Source: JAUCQB01 sp964586235 (lineage in GTDB: Bacteria > Planctomycetota > Phycisphaerae > UBA1845 > PWPN01). From it: a stretch of 64,000 bases of DNA. Below the pieces are notes generated by a model. It saw only the letters and a list, made by a program, of their open reading frames with translations. It did not search any database and was not told the DNA's origin. The DNA lies in NCBI GenBank assembly GCA_964586235.1, contig CAZPIO010000018.1, positions 1 to 64,000 on the forward strand. Reading direction: 5' to 3'. Positions 1-9,487 of this stretch are shown here, one piece after another. Positions within the stretch are counted from its first letter, which is position 1. Each line of letters begins with the position of its first letter. A program made the position numbers and the translations under genes.

Positions 1-3000
1 CCGATGATCATGGAGTGCACACCGGGGACGAGGTCGGCCTCGCCGGAGACTTCGATGATTCCGTAGACCTCGTCAATCGCCTCGGCGTTCGTCGAGTCAC
101 GTTCCAGGCCCCACCGCAGTGTGAAGGGATTCACGCTCGACATGCCCCAGATCGTGTACGACAAGCTCAGGAGCGTCTGCTGATCGCTGACCAGCAGCGA
201 GACGCTGTTGCCCACGAGATCGGTCCCGCCGACGACGTTGAACGCGTCTGAAGTCGCGCTCGTCAGGCCGGAGGCACTGGCCGAAAGGCGGTACTCGTCG
301 CAGGGGACCGGTACCCCGACGCTAAAGGTGATCAGGCCACCGAGACCGTTGGTTGTGGTTACTCCTTCGAGTGCGGCATCGCATCCTGCCGGTGAGACCA
401 GCGACAGGGTGACATCACCCGCGAGGGAGGCCCGGTTGCCGATCGAGTCGGTCACCTCGACGACCACGGTGATGAAGGTACCGATGTCGGTGTTGACCGG
501 CTGCCTCGAAAAGCGAAGGTGCTGGGGCGGTCCGGGCGATACGTTGAATTGGGGGGAGGTGCCGTCGGCCAGGAGTTCGCCGGCGATGCTGGAGGCCTTC
601 AGGCTGACGCGGCTTTCGGCAACGTTGTACACGAGGCCGTTGATGGTCGTTCTGCCGCTGCCGGCCGTGATGACGCCGGTGGAGTTGCCGCTGAGCGTGC
701 CGTTGCCGCTGTTGAGAGTGATCTTGACCGTCGTGTCGACGTCAATCGTGCCCTCGTTGCCCGCAAGATCAGTTGCCATCACGGTTACGCTGAAAGCGGA
801 GCCCGCGCTGGCCCAGCCGACGGACTCGAACTTCAGTTGCACCGGCGGGCTCGGGTTTACCGCAAATACGTTCGAGGTTGCGGAGGCCAGCACGTCGCCG
901 CTGGTTCGATCGGCCTGCAGGCTCACCCCCGCCTCCACGGTGTCATAGGTGATGCTGAAGAGGGCCGAGTTCTCGCCCATGGCGATCGTTTGTGAGAGCG
1001 TGCCGCCGAGCGTGCCTGTGCCCGTGGCCAGACTCAGGGTGACGTCGGTGTCGGCCGAGACACCCACGGAATTGTCATAGTTGTCGTAGATGCGCACGGT
1101 GGCAATGAACAGTGTGTCGGCGATCTGGTTGCCGAGAATGTCGAAGCCCAGCTTGCTCGCCGGCGCGGCGGATACCAGGAATGAGTTGGACTCGGCGCTG
1201 GTCAACACGTCGCCGCTGGTCCGAGAGGCCTGGATGGCCGCCCCATCCTGCGAAGTGTTGAGCTGAACGCCGTTGATGGTGACGGAACTGGTCCCGGCCG
1301 TAATGGTCCCGGTGGTGGTGCCCGACAGCACGCCGCTGCCGAGGAACAGAGAGAGGCTGATGCCGGTGTCGGCGGAGACGTCTGAAGGGTTGCCGTAGCC
1401 GTCGATGGCCGTGACGGTGACGCTGAACGGGGTTCCCGCCGTCTGGTTGGCGACGGCACTCACGCGCAGGGCCTCGGGTGTCGCCCCGATGACGGTGAAG
1501 GGATCCGATATGCCGGCCACCAGGAAGTCGCCGCTGAGACGGTCGATGACCAGCACGACGTTGTCCTCCGCCACGTCGTAGGTCACGCCGGAGATGGTGA
1601 CGCCGTCGGTACCGGCGAGGATCGTCTCGTTCAAGACCCCGGCAAGCGTGCCGGTCCCGGATGACTTGCGGAGCGAGATGCCGCAGTTCTGCACGACGTT
1701 CGACGGGTTGCCGAACTGGTCGGTCACGTAGATGTCCACGTCAAACGGGGTGCCTGCCACGGGGAGCACCGGCGCCGCGATGTGCAGCAGGAGCGCGAAC
1801 CACGCGTCCCATTGGATGGCCGCGCTGGTGCCGGTGGCCGGCGTCACCGGATCGTCAACGGTCACGGTGATCGATTCGGCTCTCCGGTTGATGATGTCGA
1901 GGGTAATCGCGCCGGCGGCGTTGAACGCGCAGCCGGCGGCGATGTTGGCCGTGCCGTCGAGATGGTCGGTCAGTCCTCCGGGGCCGTTGTCCCAGTCGAT
2001 GTCGGTCCCATCGCCGCCCGTGGTCGTGGTGAGGCTGATCTCCTGGGTGGTGAGGAAGCTGGGTATGGGGTTGTTGTAGGCATCGCGGGCCGTGATCGTC
2101 AAGGTGATTGGATTATTGACCGTGATCGGGTTGGCCGAAGCAACGATTGTGAAGGCGCTGAGTGCGGGCACTGCCGTGATGTTGAACAGGTTGCTGTCAA
2201 CGTTGTCCGATCCGGCGAAGGCACCGCTTCCGGTTGCCCGGAGCCTGTAGCCGGCGGCGGCCGTCGTGATGCTCATGGTCTCCAGGGCGGTCCATGTGGC
2301 CACGCCGTTGACGCTGAGCAGGGCCACTGTTCCGTTGAGTGCAGCCCCGCCCGGATTCGTGGATACGGACATGGTGATGGTGCGAATGTCGCCCGTGCAG
2401 GTGTTGTCGTACAGGTCCTGGATGCTGACGGCCGGCAGCAGGGTCTGTCCGGCGGTGGTGTTGACCGGTTGGGTGCTGAATACCAGGTGGTGGGGCACGT
2501 TATGGGTGATGTCGAAATCCCCGCTGTCGGCGGTGTCCGACCCGGCGAAGGCGACTCCGTCGTGTGAGGCCTGCAGGTAGTAGTTGCTGCCCGGCTGGGT
2601 GACGTTCATCGCCTGACCGCCGGTCCATTGGGCGACGCCTCCGACGGTGAGCAGGGACGTTGTTCCGTCGAGGGTCGCGCCCCCCGCGTTCATGAGCGTC
2701 AACGTGACCGTACGATTGTCACCGGTCACGGTGTTTCCGTAGACATCCTGTATCAGAACCGTGGGCAGCAGCCATTCTCCCGCCGGGCTGTTTGCCGGAT
2801 CGACGCTGAACGCGAGGTGATGGGCTGCTTCGGCGGCAATGTTGAAGGCATCGCTGTCGGTCGTATCCGGGCCGGGGAAGTCCGCGCCGTCGTGGGCGGC
2901 CTGCAGTTGATAGTTGTTGGCGGCCACGTTGATGTTGAGCCCTTCGCCGGGCCCCCAGGCTGCGACCCCGCCGACCGTCGCCTTGGACACGATGCCGTTC

Positions 3001-4610
3001 AACAGCGCACCGCCGGGATTGGCCGCGAAGCTGAGCGTGATCGTGCGATTGTCCCAGGTGACGGTGTTGCCGTACTGGTCCTGAATTGCCACCGCGGGCA
3101 GGAGGTCAGCGCCGGCGGTTGTGGGGCTGGTCGGTTGCGTCGTGAACGTGAGGTGATGGGCGTTGCCGCCGGTAATGTTGAAGGCGGCGCTGTCGACGGT
3201 GTCCGAGCCCGAGAAGGCCGCGCCGTCGTGCGAGGCCTGGAGCTGGTAGCCGTTCGCCGCGACCGTGACATTCATGGCCTCCAGGCCGGTCCAGGTTGCC
3301 ACGCCGTTGACTGAGAGCAGTGTTACCGTGCCGTTGAGCACGGCGCCGCCGGGGTTGGCGGAAAAGCCGAGAGTGATGTTGCGGTTGTCGCTGGTGCAAA
3401 TGTTGTGGTAGGTGTCATGTATGGTGACCGCCGGCAGCAGGGCCGCGCCGGCCGCGGTGTCGACCGGCTGGGTGCTGAAATCCATGTGGTCAGCGACATT
3501 GTGAGAGATGGTGAACGCCGCACTGTCCACCGTGTCGCCGCCCGGCAGGAGCGGCGCGGTCAGGTTCGTGGCCCGAAGCTGATAGCCGGCCGCCGGGACG
3601 GTGATGTCCAGGCTCTCGACCGCCGTCCAGGTGGCGATGCCGGAGGCGGTATTCTTGCTGACAGTCCCGTTGAGCGCCGCTCCGCCAGGGTTGGTGATGA
3701 TGGAAAGCTGGATGGATCGATTGGGGGCGGCCGTGCAGTTGTTGTTGTAGACATCCTGGATTCGGACCGCGGGCAGCAAATCGTTGCCGGCGAGGGTGTC
3801 GACCGGCTCTGTGCTGAAAACAAGATGGTCATGCGCGGCCGGATTAATGGTGAAGTTGTTGCTGTTGACCGTCTGCGTTCCCGTAAAAGGCGCTCCATCG
3901 TGGCCCGCCTGAAGGCGGTAGTTGGCGGCCGCAACCGTGATGTTCATCGCCTCGACCGCTGTCCACGTGGCCACGCCGTTCACCGTGGGGAGATCCACGT
4001 CACCGTTGAGAGTCGCCCCGCTGGGGTTGACAAAGAAGGTGAGGGTAATCGTGCGGTCGTCGGTGGTGACGATGTTGTTGTTGACGTCCACGATCCTCAC
4101 GACAGGGAGCAGATTAGCGCCGGCCGCGCTCGTGGCCGGCTGCGTGGCAAAAACGAGATGGTGGGCCACTCCGGGGTTGACCGTGAACTCGTTGGATACG
4201 GCTGGTGCGAGCAGGTCGCCGACGGTTGCCGTTGCCCGGACCGATTTGCCGTCTCCGGCCGTGGTCCAGGTTGCGGCGGGGTAGGTAATTGAAGTCGTGT
4301 CAGCGGCGATGTTGCGGTTGCCGCCACCGCCGAGAGCACCCGTACCTGTTGCCCTGGTCAGCGATACGGTGGTCAATTGCGTCACGGGGGTAGGTACGCC
4401 GTCGGCATCGACGGCCGTTACCGTCACCTGGAATGAGACGCCGGACGTCTGTTCGGGGATAGCCGTGATCTCCAGCCGTGTGGGCTGGGCGTACAGGCTC
4501 TGAGCGCAAATGATAACTGTCAGCGGCGCCAGCCACCTGCCGCAGTGCGGGTCACGTGGTGCCGAGATGATGCCCCCCCGAACTCGGGATTTGACCTGTC
4601 CAACAGTCAT
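1..4610 (-). CDS. Giant secreted repeat protein with Ig-like/invasin-like domains (C-terminus beyond window)
   Basis: An uninterrupted reading frame runs from an ATG at 4610 off the left edge, giving more than 1536 residues. The N-terminus has a hydrophobic stretch ending LYAQ, consistent with export. From about residue 146 to 810 six tandem repeats of about 110 residues follow. Each starts near HHLVFSTQPV, contains LLPAVxIQDxYxN and NPGGAxLNGT, and ends DTVDSxxFNI. After a divergent spacer, at least four repeats of a second type follow, with motifs such as GNPSDVSADTGISL, SGTGTLxG and RTSGDVLxSxxSNxF. These are typical of bacterial Ig-like adhesin modules. The likely role is a cell-surface or secreted structural or adhesive protein. 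No catalytic motif was seen. No good Shine-Dalgarno precedes the ATG, so the start is moderately sure. A sorting or anchoring signal, if any, lies outside the window. Confidence 0.85.
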   Translation of the reverse strand, partial: MTVGQVKSRVRGGIISAPRDPHCGRWLAPLTVIICAQSLYAQPTRLEITAIPEQTSGVSFQVTVTAVDADGVPTPVTQLTTVSLTRATGTGALGGGGNRNIAADTTSITYPAATWTTAGDGKSVRATATVGDLLAPAVSNEFTVNPGVAHHLVFATQPATSAAGANLLPVVRIVDVNNNIVTTDDRTITLTFFVNPSGATLNGDVDLPTVNGVATWTAVEAMNITVAAANYRLQAGHDGAPFTGTQTVNSNNFTINPAAHDHLVFSTEPVDTLAGNDLLPAVRIQDVYNNNCTAAPNRSIQLSIITNPGGAALNGTVSKNTASGIATWTAVESLDITVPAAGYQLRATNLTAPLLPGGDTVDSAAFTISHNVADHMDFSTQPVDTAAGAALLPAVTIHDTYHNICTSDNRNITLGFSANPGGAVLNGTVTLLSVNGVATWTGLEAMNVTVAANGYQLQASHDGAAFSGSDTVDSAAFNITGGNAHHLTFTTQPTSPTTAGADLLPAVAIQDQYGNTVTWDNRTITLSFAANPGGALLNGIVSKATVGGVAAWGPGEGLNINVAANNYQLQAAHDGADFPGPDTTDSDAFNIAAEAAHHLAFSVDPANSPAGEWLLPTVLIQDVYGNTVTGDNRTVTLTLMNAGGATLDGTTSLLTVGGVAQWTGGQAMNVTQPGSNYYLQASHDGVAFAGSDTADSGDFDITHNVPHHLVFSTQPVNTTAGQTLLPAVSIQDLYDNTCTGDIRTITMSVSTNPGGAALNGTVALLSVNGVATWTALETMSITTAAAGYRLRATGSGAFAGSDNVDSNLFNITAVPALSAFTIVASANPITVNNPITLTITARDAYNNPIPSFLTTQEISLTTTTGGDGTDIDWDNGPGGLTDHLDGTANIAAGCAFNAAGAITLDIINRRAESITVTVDDPVTPATGTSAAIQWDAWFALLLHIAAPVLPVAGTPFDVDIYVTDQFGNPSNVVQNCGISLRKSSGTGTLAGVLNETILAGTDGVTISGVTYDVAEDNVVLVIDRLSGDFLVAGISDPFTVIGATPEALRVSAVANQTAGTPFSVTVTAIDGYGNPSDVSADTGISLSLFLGSGVLSGTTTGTITAGTSSVTINGVQLNTSQDGAAIQASRTSGDVLTSAESNSFLVSAAPASKLGFDILGNQIADTLFIATVRIYDNYDNSVGVSADTDVTLSLATGTGTLGGTLSQTIAMGENSALFSITYDTVEAGVSLQADRTSGDVLASATSNVFAVNPSPPVQLKFESVGWASAGSAFSVTVMATDLAGNEGTIDVDTTVKITLNSGNGTLSGNSTGVITAGSGRTTINGLVYNVAESRVSLKASSIAGELLADGTSPQFNVSPGPPQHLRFSRQPVNTDIGTFITVVVEVTDSIGNRASLAGDVTLSLVSPAGCDAALEGVTTTNGLGGLITFSVGVPVPCDEYRLSASASGLTSATSDAFNVVGGTDLVGNSVSLLVSDQQTLLSLSYTIWGMSSVNPFTLRWGLERDSTNAEAIDEVYGIIEVSGEADLVPGVHSMII

Positions 4611-5139
4611 CACTCTGTCATGCGAGGGGTCGCGGCATTTATTCTCCTTCTCTTCGCGTAACCTTTTGGAACACTGATACTTAATCATCGGCCGGTTCGG
4701 GCGAACACTTTCCTTATCTTCGCAGTTCCAGCAAGATTGGACTGAGTTGCCGACGGGGCATCATCTCGGCGCTGGTCAGCAGCCTTCTCGCGCCGGTGCC
4801 CGCCAGGGACACTGGCAAGGGCTTTGGAGACTTATCCCTAAGCCTTTTTGCGAGTTTGGTCTGGGTACTGGCTAGTGGTAGTTCGGATCGCCACACGATC
4901 CCAGGCTGCGGCAGTCGGTTCTCTCCCGAACCGCCGGTTTGTCAGCCCTCGCCCGATAACTCGTTGCGATATGGGCCGGCGGTTGGCTGTGGGTGGCCGT
5001 GCCGGGGTAGAATGCGCCCGCGATGTATGCCAGGGAAAGCTTTGAATTACGATACATCACTCGGTCGTTTCGCTCCCACACGTCTGGTCCGCGCGCGGGC
5101 CGCGGGATCGCGGTCGAAGGCTGCTCCTACGGTCTTGTT
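4611..5139. other. Divergent intergenic region, no gene seen
   Basis: About 530 bp separate the leftward surface-protein gene from the rightward glycosidase gene, so promoters for both should lie here. A weak possible promoter for the right-hand gene is TTGGCT near 4984 and TAGAAT at 5008, but the spacing of about 19 is long. A minus-oriented REP-like palindrome fills 5106-5130. No RNA gene was recognised. Confidence 0.5.
5106..5130 (-). repeat. REP-like palindrome (GTAG-headed) upstream of the glycosidase
   Basis: Read on the minus strand this is GTAGGAGCAGCC, TTC, then GACCGCGATC. It has the same GTAGGAG head and CCGCGATC tail as the other copies in the window, but the stem is less perfect, needing G-U pairs. 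It lies inside the reading frame upstream of 5140, which argues that the glycosidase starts at or after 5140. Confidence 0.6.
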
Positions 5140-6984
5140 GTGACGTTCGATCGGCGCGCAGGCTGCAGACTCGCTCTTGTGAGCGGGTTGCTGCTGGGCT
5201 TCCTGATGTTCGCGATCGGCGGAGGCCGCGTGTGTCAGGCCGGGGATGCAAGTGTTGCCAGCCGGCCCTCAGTGCGCATGGGCGACCCGTGGGGGATGAT
5301 CTACGGTGGGTCGGGGTGGTGGGAGCACGAGAATCCGCATCGGACCAACATCCAAGAGCGCGCGGCCGCGGGTGCCAGGGACATGGCCAGGTTCGGCGTT
5401 CAGGCCTCGCGCGTGGGTATCTGTTGGCACGATGTCGAGCGAGACCGCGGGACCTATGACTGGACCATGCCGGATGCCACGATTCCGGCTGTGGCCGACG
5501 CCGGAATCCACGTCGTTCTCTGTGTGGCCACCACCCCGAGGTGGGCATGGCGGCATCCCGAGGTCGAATGGACTCTCAATCAGCGCAACCAGGCCAATCT
5601 GGCCGGGTGCCTGCCGTTCAAGCCCGCGTACTGGCCGGATTATGAGCGATATTTGTCGGCAGTGGTCAAGAGATACGGCAAGCACGTCAGGCACTACGAA
5701 ATCTGGAACGAACCTGACGGTATGGCGGGCTTCAGGTTCATCGAGAACCCGGCAGGGGCGTTAGCGGGCTTTCAGCATGGCGGCGACCCTGTCTGGTACG
5801 CCGAACTGGTGAAACGCAGTTACCGGATCATCAAATCGGTAGACCCTCGGGCGCGGGTCGGCATCGGAAGCTATGAAGTCAAGAAGGCGATGCCGCCGTT
5901 CGTACTGGATTCGTCTCTGGCCTCGTTGCTCGCGGATGGAAAGGTTGCGGAGGCTCTGCGCAAGGCCTTCGCGAGTCAGCCGGATGCCCCGTTGTCTCCG
6001 GTGGCGGTCATCCGAGGCGAGCCCGGTGGAAAATGGGTCATCAACGACGACCAGAACGGCCGGCGCTATCGGGTGGCAAGCGAAAAGGAAGGCCTGAAGG
6101 TCTCTGACGGGAAAACCTGGTTCATCGAGCGGCTTTACGAGGAGGGTGTGAGGGACTCGTACGACGCGATGAGCATTCACGCGTACGGCAATCCATTCCG
6201 GCGCGATTGGCTCGGCACCGTTCGCCGACTGATGGTCGAGCGTGGCGACGGCGGCAAGCCGTTGTGGCTCAACGAGTACAGCCTGCACGGCAAAGGCGTC
6301 GGGCTGGCGTTCAACACTATCCGGCAGTTGCGGCTGCTGCGCGAAACGCCCTGGATCAGCATGGCTCAGCCGCTGGTCTTCGCCTGCCACCTCGATCCTG
6401 AGATCAGCCCGGGCGGCCGTTCGTTGAAGGCCCACAAACGCATGGCCGAAGAGTTTGTGCCGCGCGGTGAGTTCGTGGCGGATTTCGAGGGCCCGGTGCT
6501 GCGATTGCTGGATAATTGGGAGTGGAACGCGACGGGCGCGGGCAAGAACGGCGTCGACGGTCCGGAGCTGAGTCAGGAGTATCCGCACGGGGGCGAACGC
6601 TGCCTGACGGCCGGCACGCCCGACAGCATGATCCGCGTATGGTTCAGCCCCTATGTGAAGGGCAAGGACAGGCATTTCAGCGGCTATCTGCTGGTTGAGC
6701 CGAAGGACAAGGAGGCCAGGCTGTCTCTCTCGGCAGGCGTCGAAAGCGGCGATATACTGCAAGAGATTCGCCTAGTGCGTCCTCTTGGCAGCGAGGTGCC
6801 GGCCGGGAGGTGGTTCCGTTGGGATTGTGCCATCGATGAGCGGTGCCCCGAATGGAAAGACCTGGCCGTGGTCACGACTTACATCGAAATCGAGTCCGAC
6901 CGGCCGGGTTTGACCGTGTCGGTCGATGACGTTCGAGTGGGGAAGGGAAGAAAGGATGAAGGCGGAAGGAGGAAGGATGAGTAA
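5140..6984 (+). CDS. Secreted clan GH-A glycoside hydrolase (GH39/GH5-like) with C-terminal beta-sandwich
   Basis: Predicted exported glycosidase acting on plant or algal polysaccharide. From the GTG at 5140 the product is 614 residues and begins with a short basic segment and a hydrophobic run (ALVSGLLLGFLMFAIGG), a normal signal peptide. The frame is open upstream to 5023, but that part is largely a REP element. The barrel carries YEIWNEPDG, with Glu191 as likely acid/base, and LWLNEYSL, with Glu379 as likely nucleophile, the paired glutamates of clan GH-A. From about residue 440 a domain starting DFEGPVLRLLDNWEW looks like a carbohydrate-binding beta-sandwich. The last residues, rich in K, D, E and G, come from a short GGAAGGATGA-type direct repeat and may be a recent extension. 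The specificity is not readable. Confidence 0.7.
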   Translation: MTFDRRAGCRLALVSGLLLGFLMFAIGGGRVCQAGDASVASRPSVRMGDPWGMIYGGSGWWEHENPHRTNIQERAAAGARDMARFGVQASRVGICWHDVERDRGTYDWTMPDATIPAVADAGIHVVLCVATTPRWAWRHPEVEWTLNQRNQANLAGCLPFKPAYWPDYERYLSAVVKRYGKHVRHYEIWNEPDGMAGFRFIENPAGALAGFQHGGDPVWYAELVKRSYRIIKSVDPRARVGIGSYEVKKAMPPFVLDSSLASLLADGKVAEALRKAFASQPDAPLSPVAVIRGEPGGKWVINDDQNGRRYRVASEKEGLKVSDGKTWFIERLYEEGVRDSYDAMSIHAYGNPFRRDWLGTVRRLMVERGDGGKPLWLNEYSLHGKGVGLAFNTIRQLRLLRETPWISMAQPLVFACHLDPEISPGGRSLKAHKRMAEEFVPRGEFVADFEGPVLRLLDNWEWNATGAGKNGVDGPELSQEYPHGGERCLTAGTPDSMIRVWFSPYVKGKDRHFSGYLLVEPKDKEARLSLSAGVESGDILQEIRLVRPLGSEVPAGRWFRWDCAIDERCPEWKDLAVVTTYIEIESDRPGLTVSVDDVRVGKGRKDEGGRRKDE

Positions 6985-7036
6985 GAGGTGCTCGATCCTG
7001 AACCTGCTCGCCACGCCGTAGCCCGGCGAAGGCGGG

Positions 7037-7063
7037 AACCCTGAACCCTGAACCCTGAACCCC
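7037..7063. repeat. Short tandem repeat, unit AACCCTG, about four copies
   Basis: The 7-base unit AACCCTG occurs almost four times in the 90-base spacer before the gene at 7077. A similar CCCTGAACCCT run lies at 18343-18354, at the end of the moxR-like gene. It is a simple-sequence repeat with no visible coding role. Confidence 0.7.
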
Positions 7064-7076
7064 AGAGAGTGCTTCC

Positions 7077-8879
7077 ATGCAGACGAACCGATCCTCGTTG
7101 ATCTCGCGAATTCCGCCGGTCCGGCAGACGGTACTGATGCTTGTCGCTGCGTTTGGCACAGCAGTCCCTTGCCTTGGCCAGGATTCGCAGCCGGCGGCGT
7201 CTCCGGCGTTTGTGCCGGCCATCGAGGGGCAGGATCGCGTGCTCGCCGAGTTGGCCAGGATTCTGCGCGAGGAAAGGTTCATGCTTTCCGACGGGGCGGT
7301 GCAACTGACCCTGGAGACGCTGCTCAGCGATGAGCAGAAGCAGGCCGACGGCATCCGCGAGCTCGGCAGACGGACGCTGGCGCTGAGACCCGAGCAGCTC
7401 AGCGAACAGGATCGCAGCCAACGCGACGGCCTGGCCGACAACCAGGATGGAATCACCGATCGCTATCGCCGGCTCGAAAAGGGCATGGAGGCCAAGGCCG
7501 CCGCCAAGCCCGACTCGGTCTATGCGACTCTGCTGGGCAAATCCGCCGATGCCCAGTTGGCCCAGGTCATGGCTGACGCCGGCAAGCAGGTGCGGGGGCA
7601 CCAGCTCAATAACGCCTTGCGGTCCACGAACAAGGCAATCGAAGTCCTTCGCGAAATGGTCGCTCTGATCTCGCAGAAGGCCGGCAGCAGCGAGGGAATG
7701 GACGAGAGCGGGAACAGGACGGGCTTCATGGCCCCATCGCTGCTCTACAAGGATGCTGCCGAGGCCCTGGCCGAGTTCAAGTGGATTGGTGCGACCGCCG
7801 ACCCCCTCGGCCATATCCTTCGTGCCCTGCATCTCATGGAGCAGTTGACCGAGCGTCAGCAAAAAGTCGCCGCGGCCGTCAAGTCGCTCGCGCCCACGAA
7901 GCCGAACGCCGCCGACCTGGCCAAGGAGGAGAGCGATATCCGGCGCCAGGCCCTGCAGGTGGGGGCAAACCTGGCCATCCTCGATCCGCAGATCGATCGG
8001 CTTATCCGCAAGGCGACGTCCTCGATCGACCAGGCCATGCCGGGGATGGAGCAGGGGCCGTTGTCGGGGGCCGTCGAGCCGTCGGCGCTGGCCGCCGAGC
8101 AGCTTGCGGACGCGACCGGTTATCTCCGCAAATTGTGGAAAGACATCCTTGCCCGTCTCAAGGAGTACACGCAGCAGACCCAGCTTATCGCAGGTGCCGG
8201 TGGGGGAGTTCCGCACGGGATGTCCGCGGCCCAGGTGAAGGAGCTGCAGCGGCTGGTGATGATGCTCCTGCGGGCCACGGCCGGTCTGTCGCGGGCGATC
8301 GAAGCCCAGACGAGCCTGTTCGAGCGCACCCAGGCGGTCGTCGCCGAGGCCGATCTGCCTGCGCTACGGCCGGACCAGGAGTCCATTGCCCGCCTGATCG
8401 CCGATGAGGTGGTTCCCTACGATGCCACTGCCGGGCAGTTGCCCAAGGACGCTCTTCCTCCGGGGCTGGCTGAAAGCGTCAGTCCCGTACGCGATCTGCT
8501 GAAGGATGCAACCGATGGGATCAGCAAGGCCGCCGCGGCCATGGGCAAGCCGGACAAGGTCGAGGCCGCCAGGCGGGAAAACGAGTCGCTTGAAGCCATG
8601 AGCACCGCGCTGAGTCTGATGATCAAGGCCCTGCAGCGGCTCCTTGGTCAGCTATCCCCGTCGGCCATTACGCCTTCCGGAGGCGGAGCGGCCGGCATGG
8701 CCCTCGACCCCGCCGGTGGCGCGCGCGCGGCCGGTGGCTACATCTTTGCATTGCCCTCGCAGCAACAGGAGAGCGTCCGCCAGTCGTTCAGCGAGACCTT
8801 CCCCCGCCGCTATGACCGGGCGATCAAGCTCTATTACCAGTCGATCGCCCAGGACAAGGAATCCAAGCCCCCCCGGTAG
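7077..8879 (+). CDS. Exported alpha-helical protein of unknown function
   Basis: A 600-residue protein with an N-terminal signal peptide (VLMLVAAFGTAVPCLG, then QDS). It is otherwise almost wholly helical and rich in A, E, Q, L, R and K, with coiled-coil-like stretches such as EQLSEQDRSQRDGLADNQDG and repeated helical segments. Near residue 565 a short Gly-rich linker precedes a C-terminal tail containing FSETFPRRYDRAIKLYYQSIAQ. That tail pattern is seen in helical proteins encoded near BatA-type operons, such as the one just downstream on the other strand. A role alongside that operon is inference only. The stop codon TAG lies inside the GTAG head of a REP element (see 8876-8929). Confidence 0.75.
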   Translation: MQTNRSSLISRIPPVRQTVLMLVAAFGTAVPCLGQDSQPAASPAFVPAIEGQDRVLAELARILREERFMLSDGAVQLTLETLLSDEQKQADGIRELGRRTLALRPEQLSEQDRSQRDGLADNQDGITDRYRRLEKGMEAKAAAKPDSVYATLLGKSADAQLAQVMADAGKQVRGHQLNNALRSTNKAIEVLREMVALISQKAGSSEGMDESGNRTGFMAPSLLYKDAAEALAEFKWIGATADPLGHILRALHLMEQLTERQQKVAAAVKSLAPTKPNAADLAKEESDIRRQALQVGANLAILDPQIDRLIRKATSSIDQAMPGMEQGPLSGAVEPSALAAEQLADATGYLRKLWKDILARLKEYTQQTQLIAGAGGGVPHGMSAAQVKELQRLVMMLLRATAGLSRAIEAQTSLFERTQAVVAEADLPALRPDQESIARLIADEVVPYDATAGQLPKDALPPGLAESVSPVRDLLKDATDGISKAAAAMGKPDKVEAARRENESLEAMSTALSLMIKALQRLLGQLSPSAITPSGGGAAGMALDPAGGARAAGGYIFALPSQQQESVRQSFSETFPRRYDRAIKLYYQSIAQDKESKPPR

Positions 8880-8929
8880 GAGCGGCTTGCAGCCGCGAGT
8901 CGAGTTGTAGGAGCGGCTTGCAGCCGCGA
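8876..8929 (+). repeat. Two direct REP-like palindromes, the first supplying a stop codon
   Basis: Copies at 8876-8899 and 8907-8929 read GTAGGAGCGGCTTGCAGCCGCGA. The stem is GCGGCT/AGCCGC with a TGC loop. The first copy overlaps the TAG stop of the gene ending at 8879. Confidence 0.85.
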
Positions 8930-8930
8930 T

Positions 8931-9076
8931 CTTGACGAGCCCAGGGGTTTATCCCCTCGGTCTTCAGGCGAGCCACGGGGTTTATCCCCGTGGTCTTGAA
9001 CCGGCAGCACTCAACTTGACGAGCCGAGGGTCTGCCTCCGGCGAGGCAGGGCTGTGGAGACCTGCCGGCTCGTCAA
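8931..9076. repeat. Structured intergenic repeat with CTTGACGAGCC / GGCTCGTCAA ends
   Basis: The segment opens with CTTGACGAGCC and closes with CCGGCTCGTCAA, so its ends pair. Inside are smaller palindromes such as AGGGGTTTATCCCCT and ACGGGGTTTATCCCCGT. A related copy lies at 35345-35471, also directly after REP elements downstream of a gene. This is a composite intergenic repeat family of unknown function, probably forming RNA or DNA hairpins. Confidence 0.75.
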
Positions 9077-9104
9077 AAGCTCCCGATCGTGATTCTTCAG
9101 TCTG

Positions 9105-9434
9105 TCAGATGATAACCAGCCCGCAGAGCCCGACGACGACGAACAGCGCGGCTGACAGGATCAGTTCCCGCCGCTTGAACAGGGGGGTATCTTTCACGAA
9201 GCGGCTTGCCACGTAAGTGCCCACGCCGTAGACGATCAGAATGCCGCCCACGTTGTTGAAAGCGGCGGAGCTCTCCATGATGAGCAGGATGGCCGTGCAG
9301 GTGGCCAGCAGAATGCCGAGCCCGGCGACGATGTCCCCGATGCCGGTGCGTATGAGCCCCCTGATCCAGAAGAACAGACTGATCACCGGCAGCAGGATCA
9401 TCAGACCGATCGCGGACCAATCGCTGAGAGTCAT
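9105..9434 (-). CDS. Small integral membrane protein
   Basis: 109 residues beginning MTLSDWSAIGLM with about four hydrophobic segments (IGLMILLPVISLFFW, IVAGLGILLATCTAILLI, NNVGGILIVYGVGTYVA, LILSAALFVVVGLCGLVII). A charged KDTPLFKRRE loop comes before the last helix. No family was recognised. It is the last gene, about 50 bp after the preceding stop, in the leftward moxR-type operon, so it may be a membrane accessory of that system. Confidence 0.65.
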   Translation of the reverse strand: MTLSDWSAIGLMILLPVISLFFWIRGLIRTGIGDIVAGLGILLATCTAILLIMESSAAFNNVGGILIVYGVGTYVASRFVKDTPLFKRRELILSAALFVVVGLCGLVII

Positions 9435-9487
9435 TTCAGGTGATTATACCACTTGCCGGGTGAGAGCAGTCAAGCGTCTGCCTCGCC

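Noticed and set aside
208..2567. Several plus-strand reading frames of 100-260 residues over the left end
   Set aside because: They are antisense to the surface repeat gene. Their products lack domains and change composition with each repeat, while the minus frame is open throughout with clear repeat structure.
2180..4175. Regular repeats of about 330 bases resembling a CRISPR-like or tandem DNA array
   Set aside because: They are in-frame protein repeats of the surface gene; units are too long and have no spacer pattern.
7037..7063. Telomere-like AACCCTG repeat
   Set aside because: Only four units, in the middle of a bacterial gene row. A simple repeat, not a chromosome end.
6879..8216. 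445-residue minus-strand frame
   Set aside because: It lies opposite the helical exported protein at 7077-8879, which has a signal peptide and natural composition. The minus product has neither.
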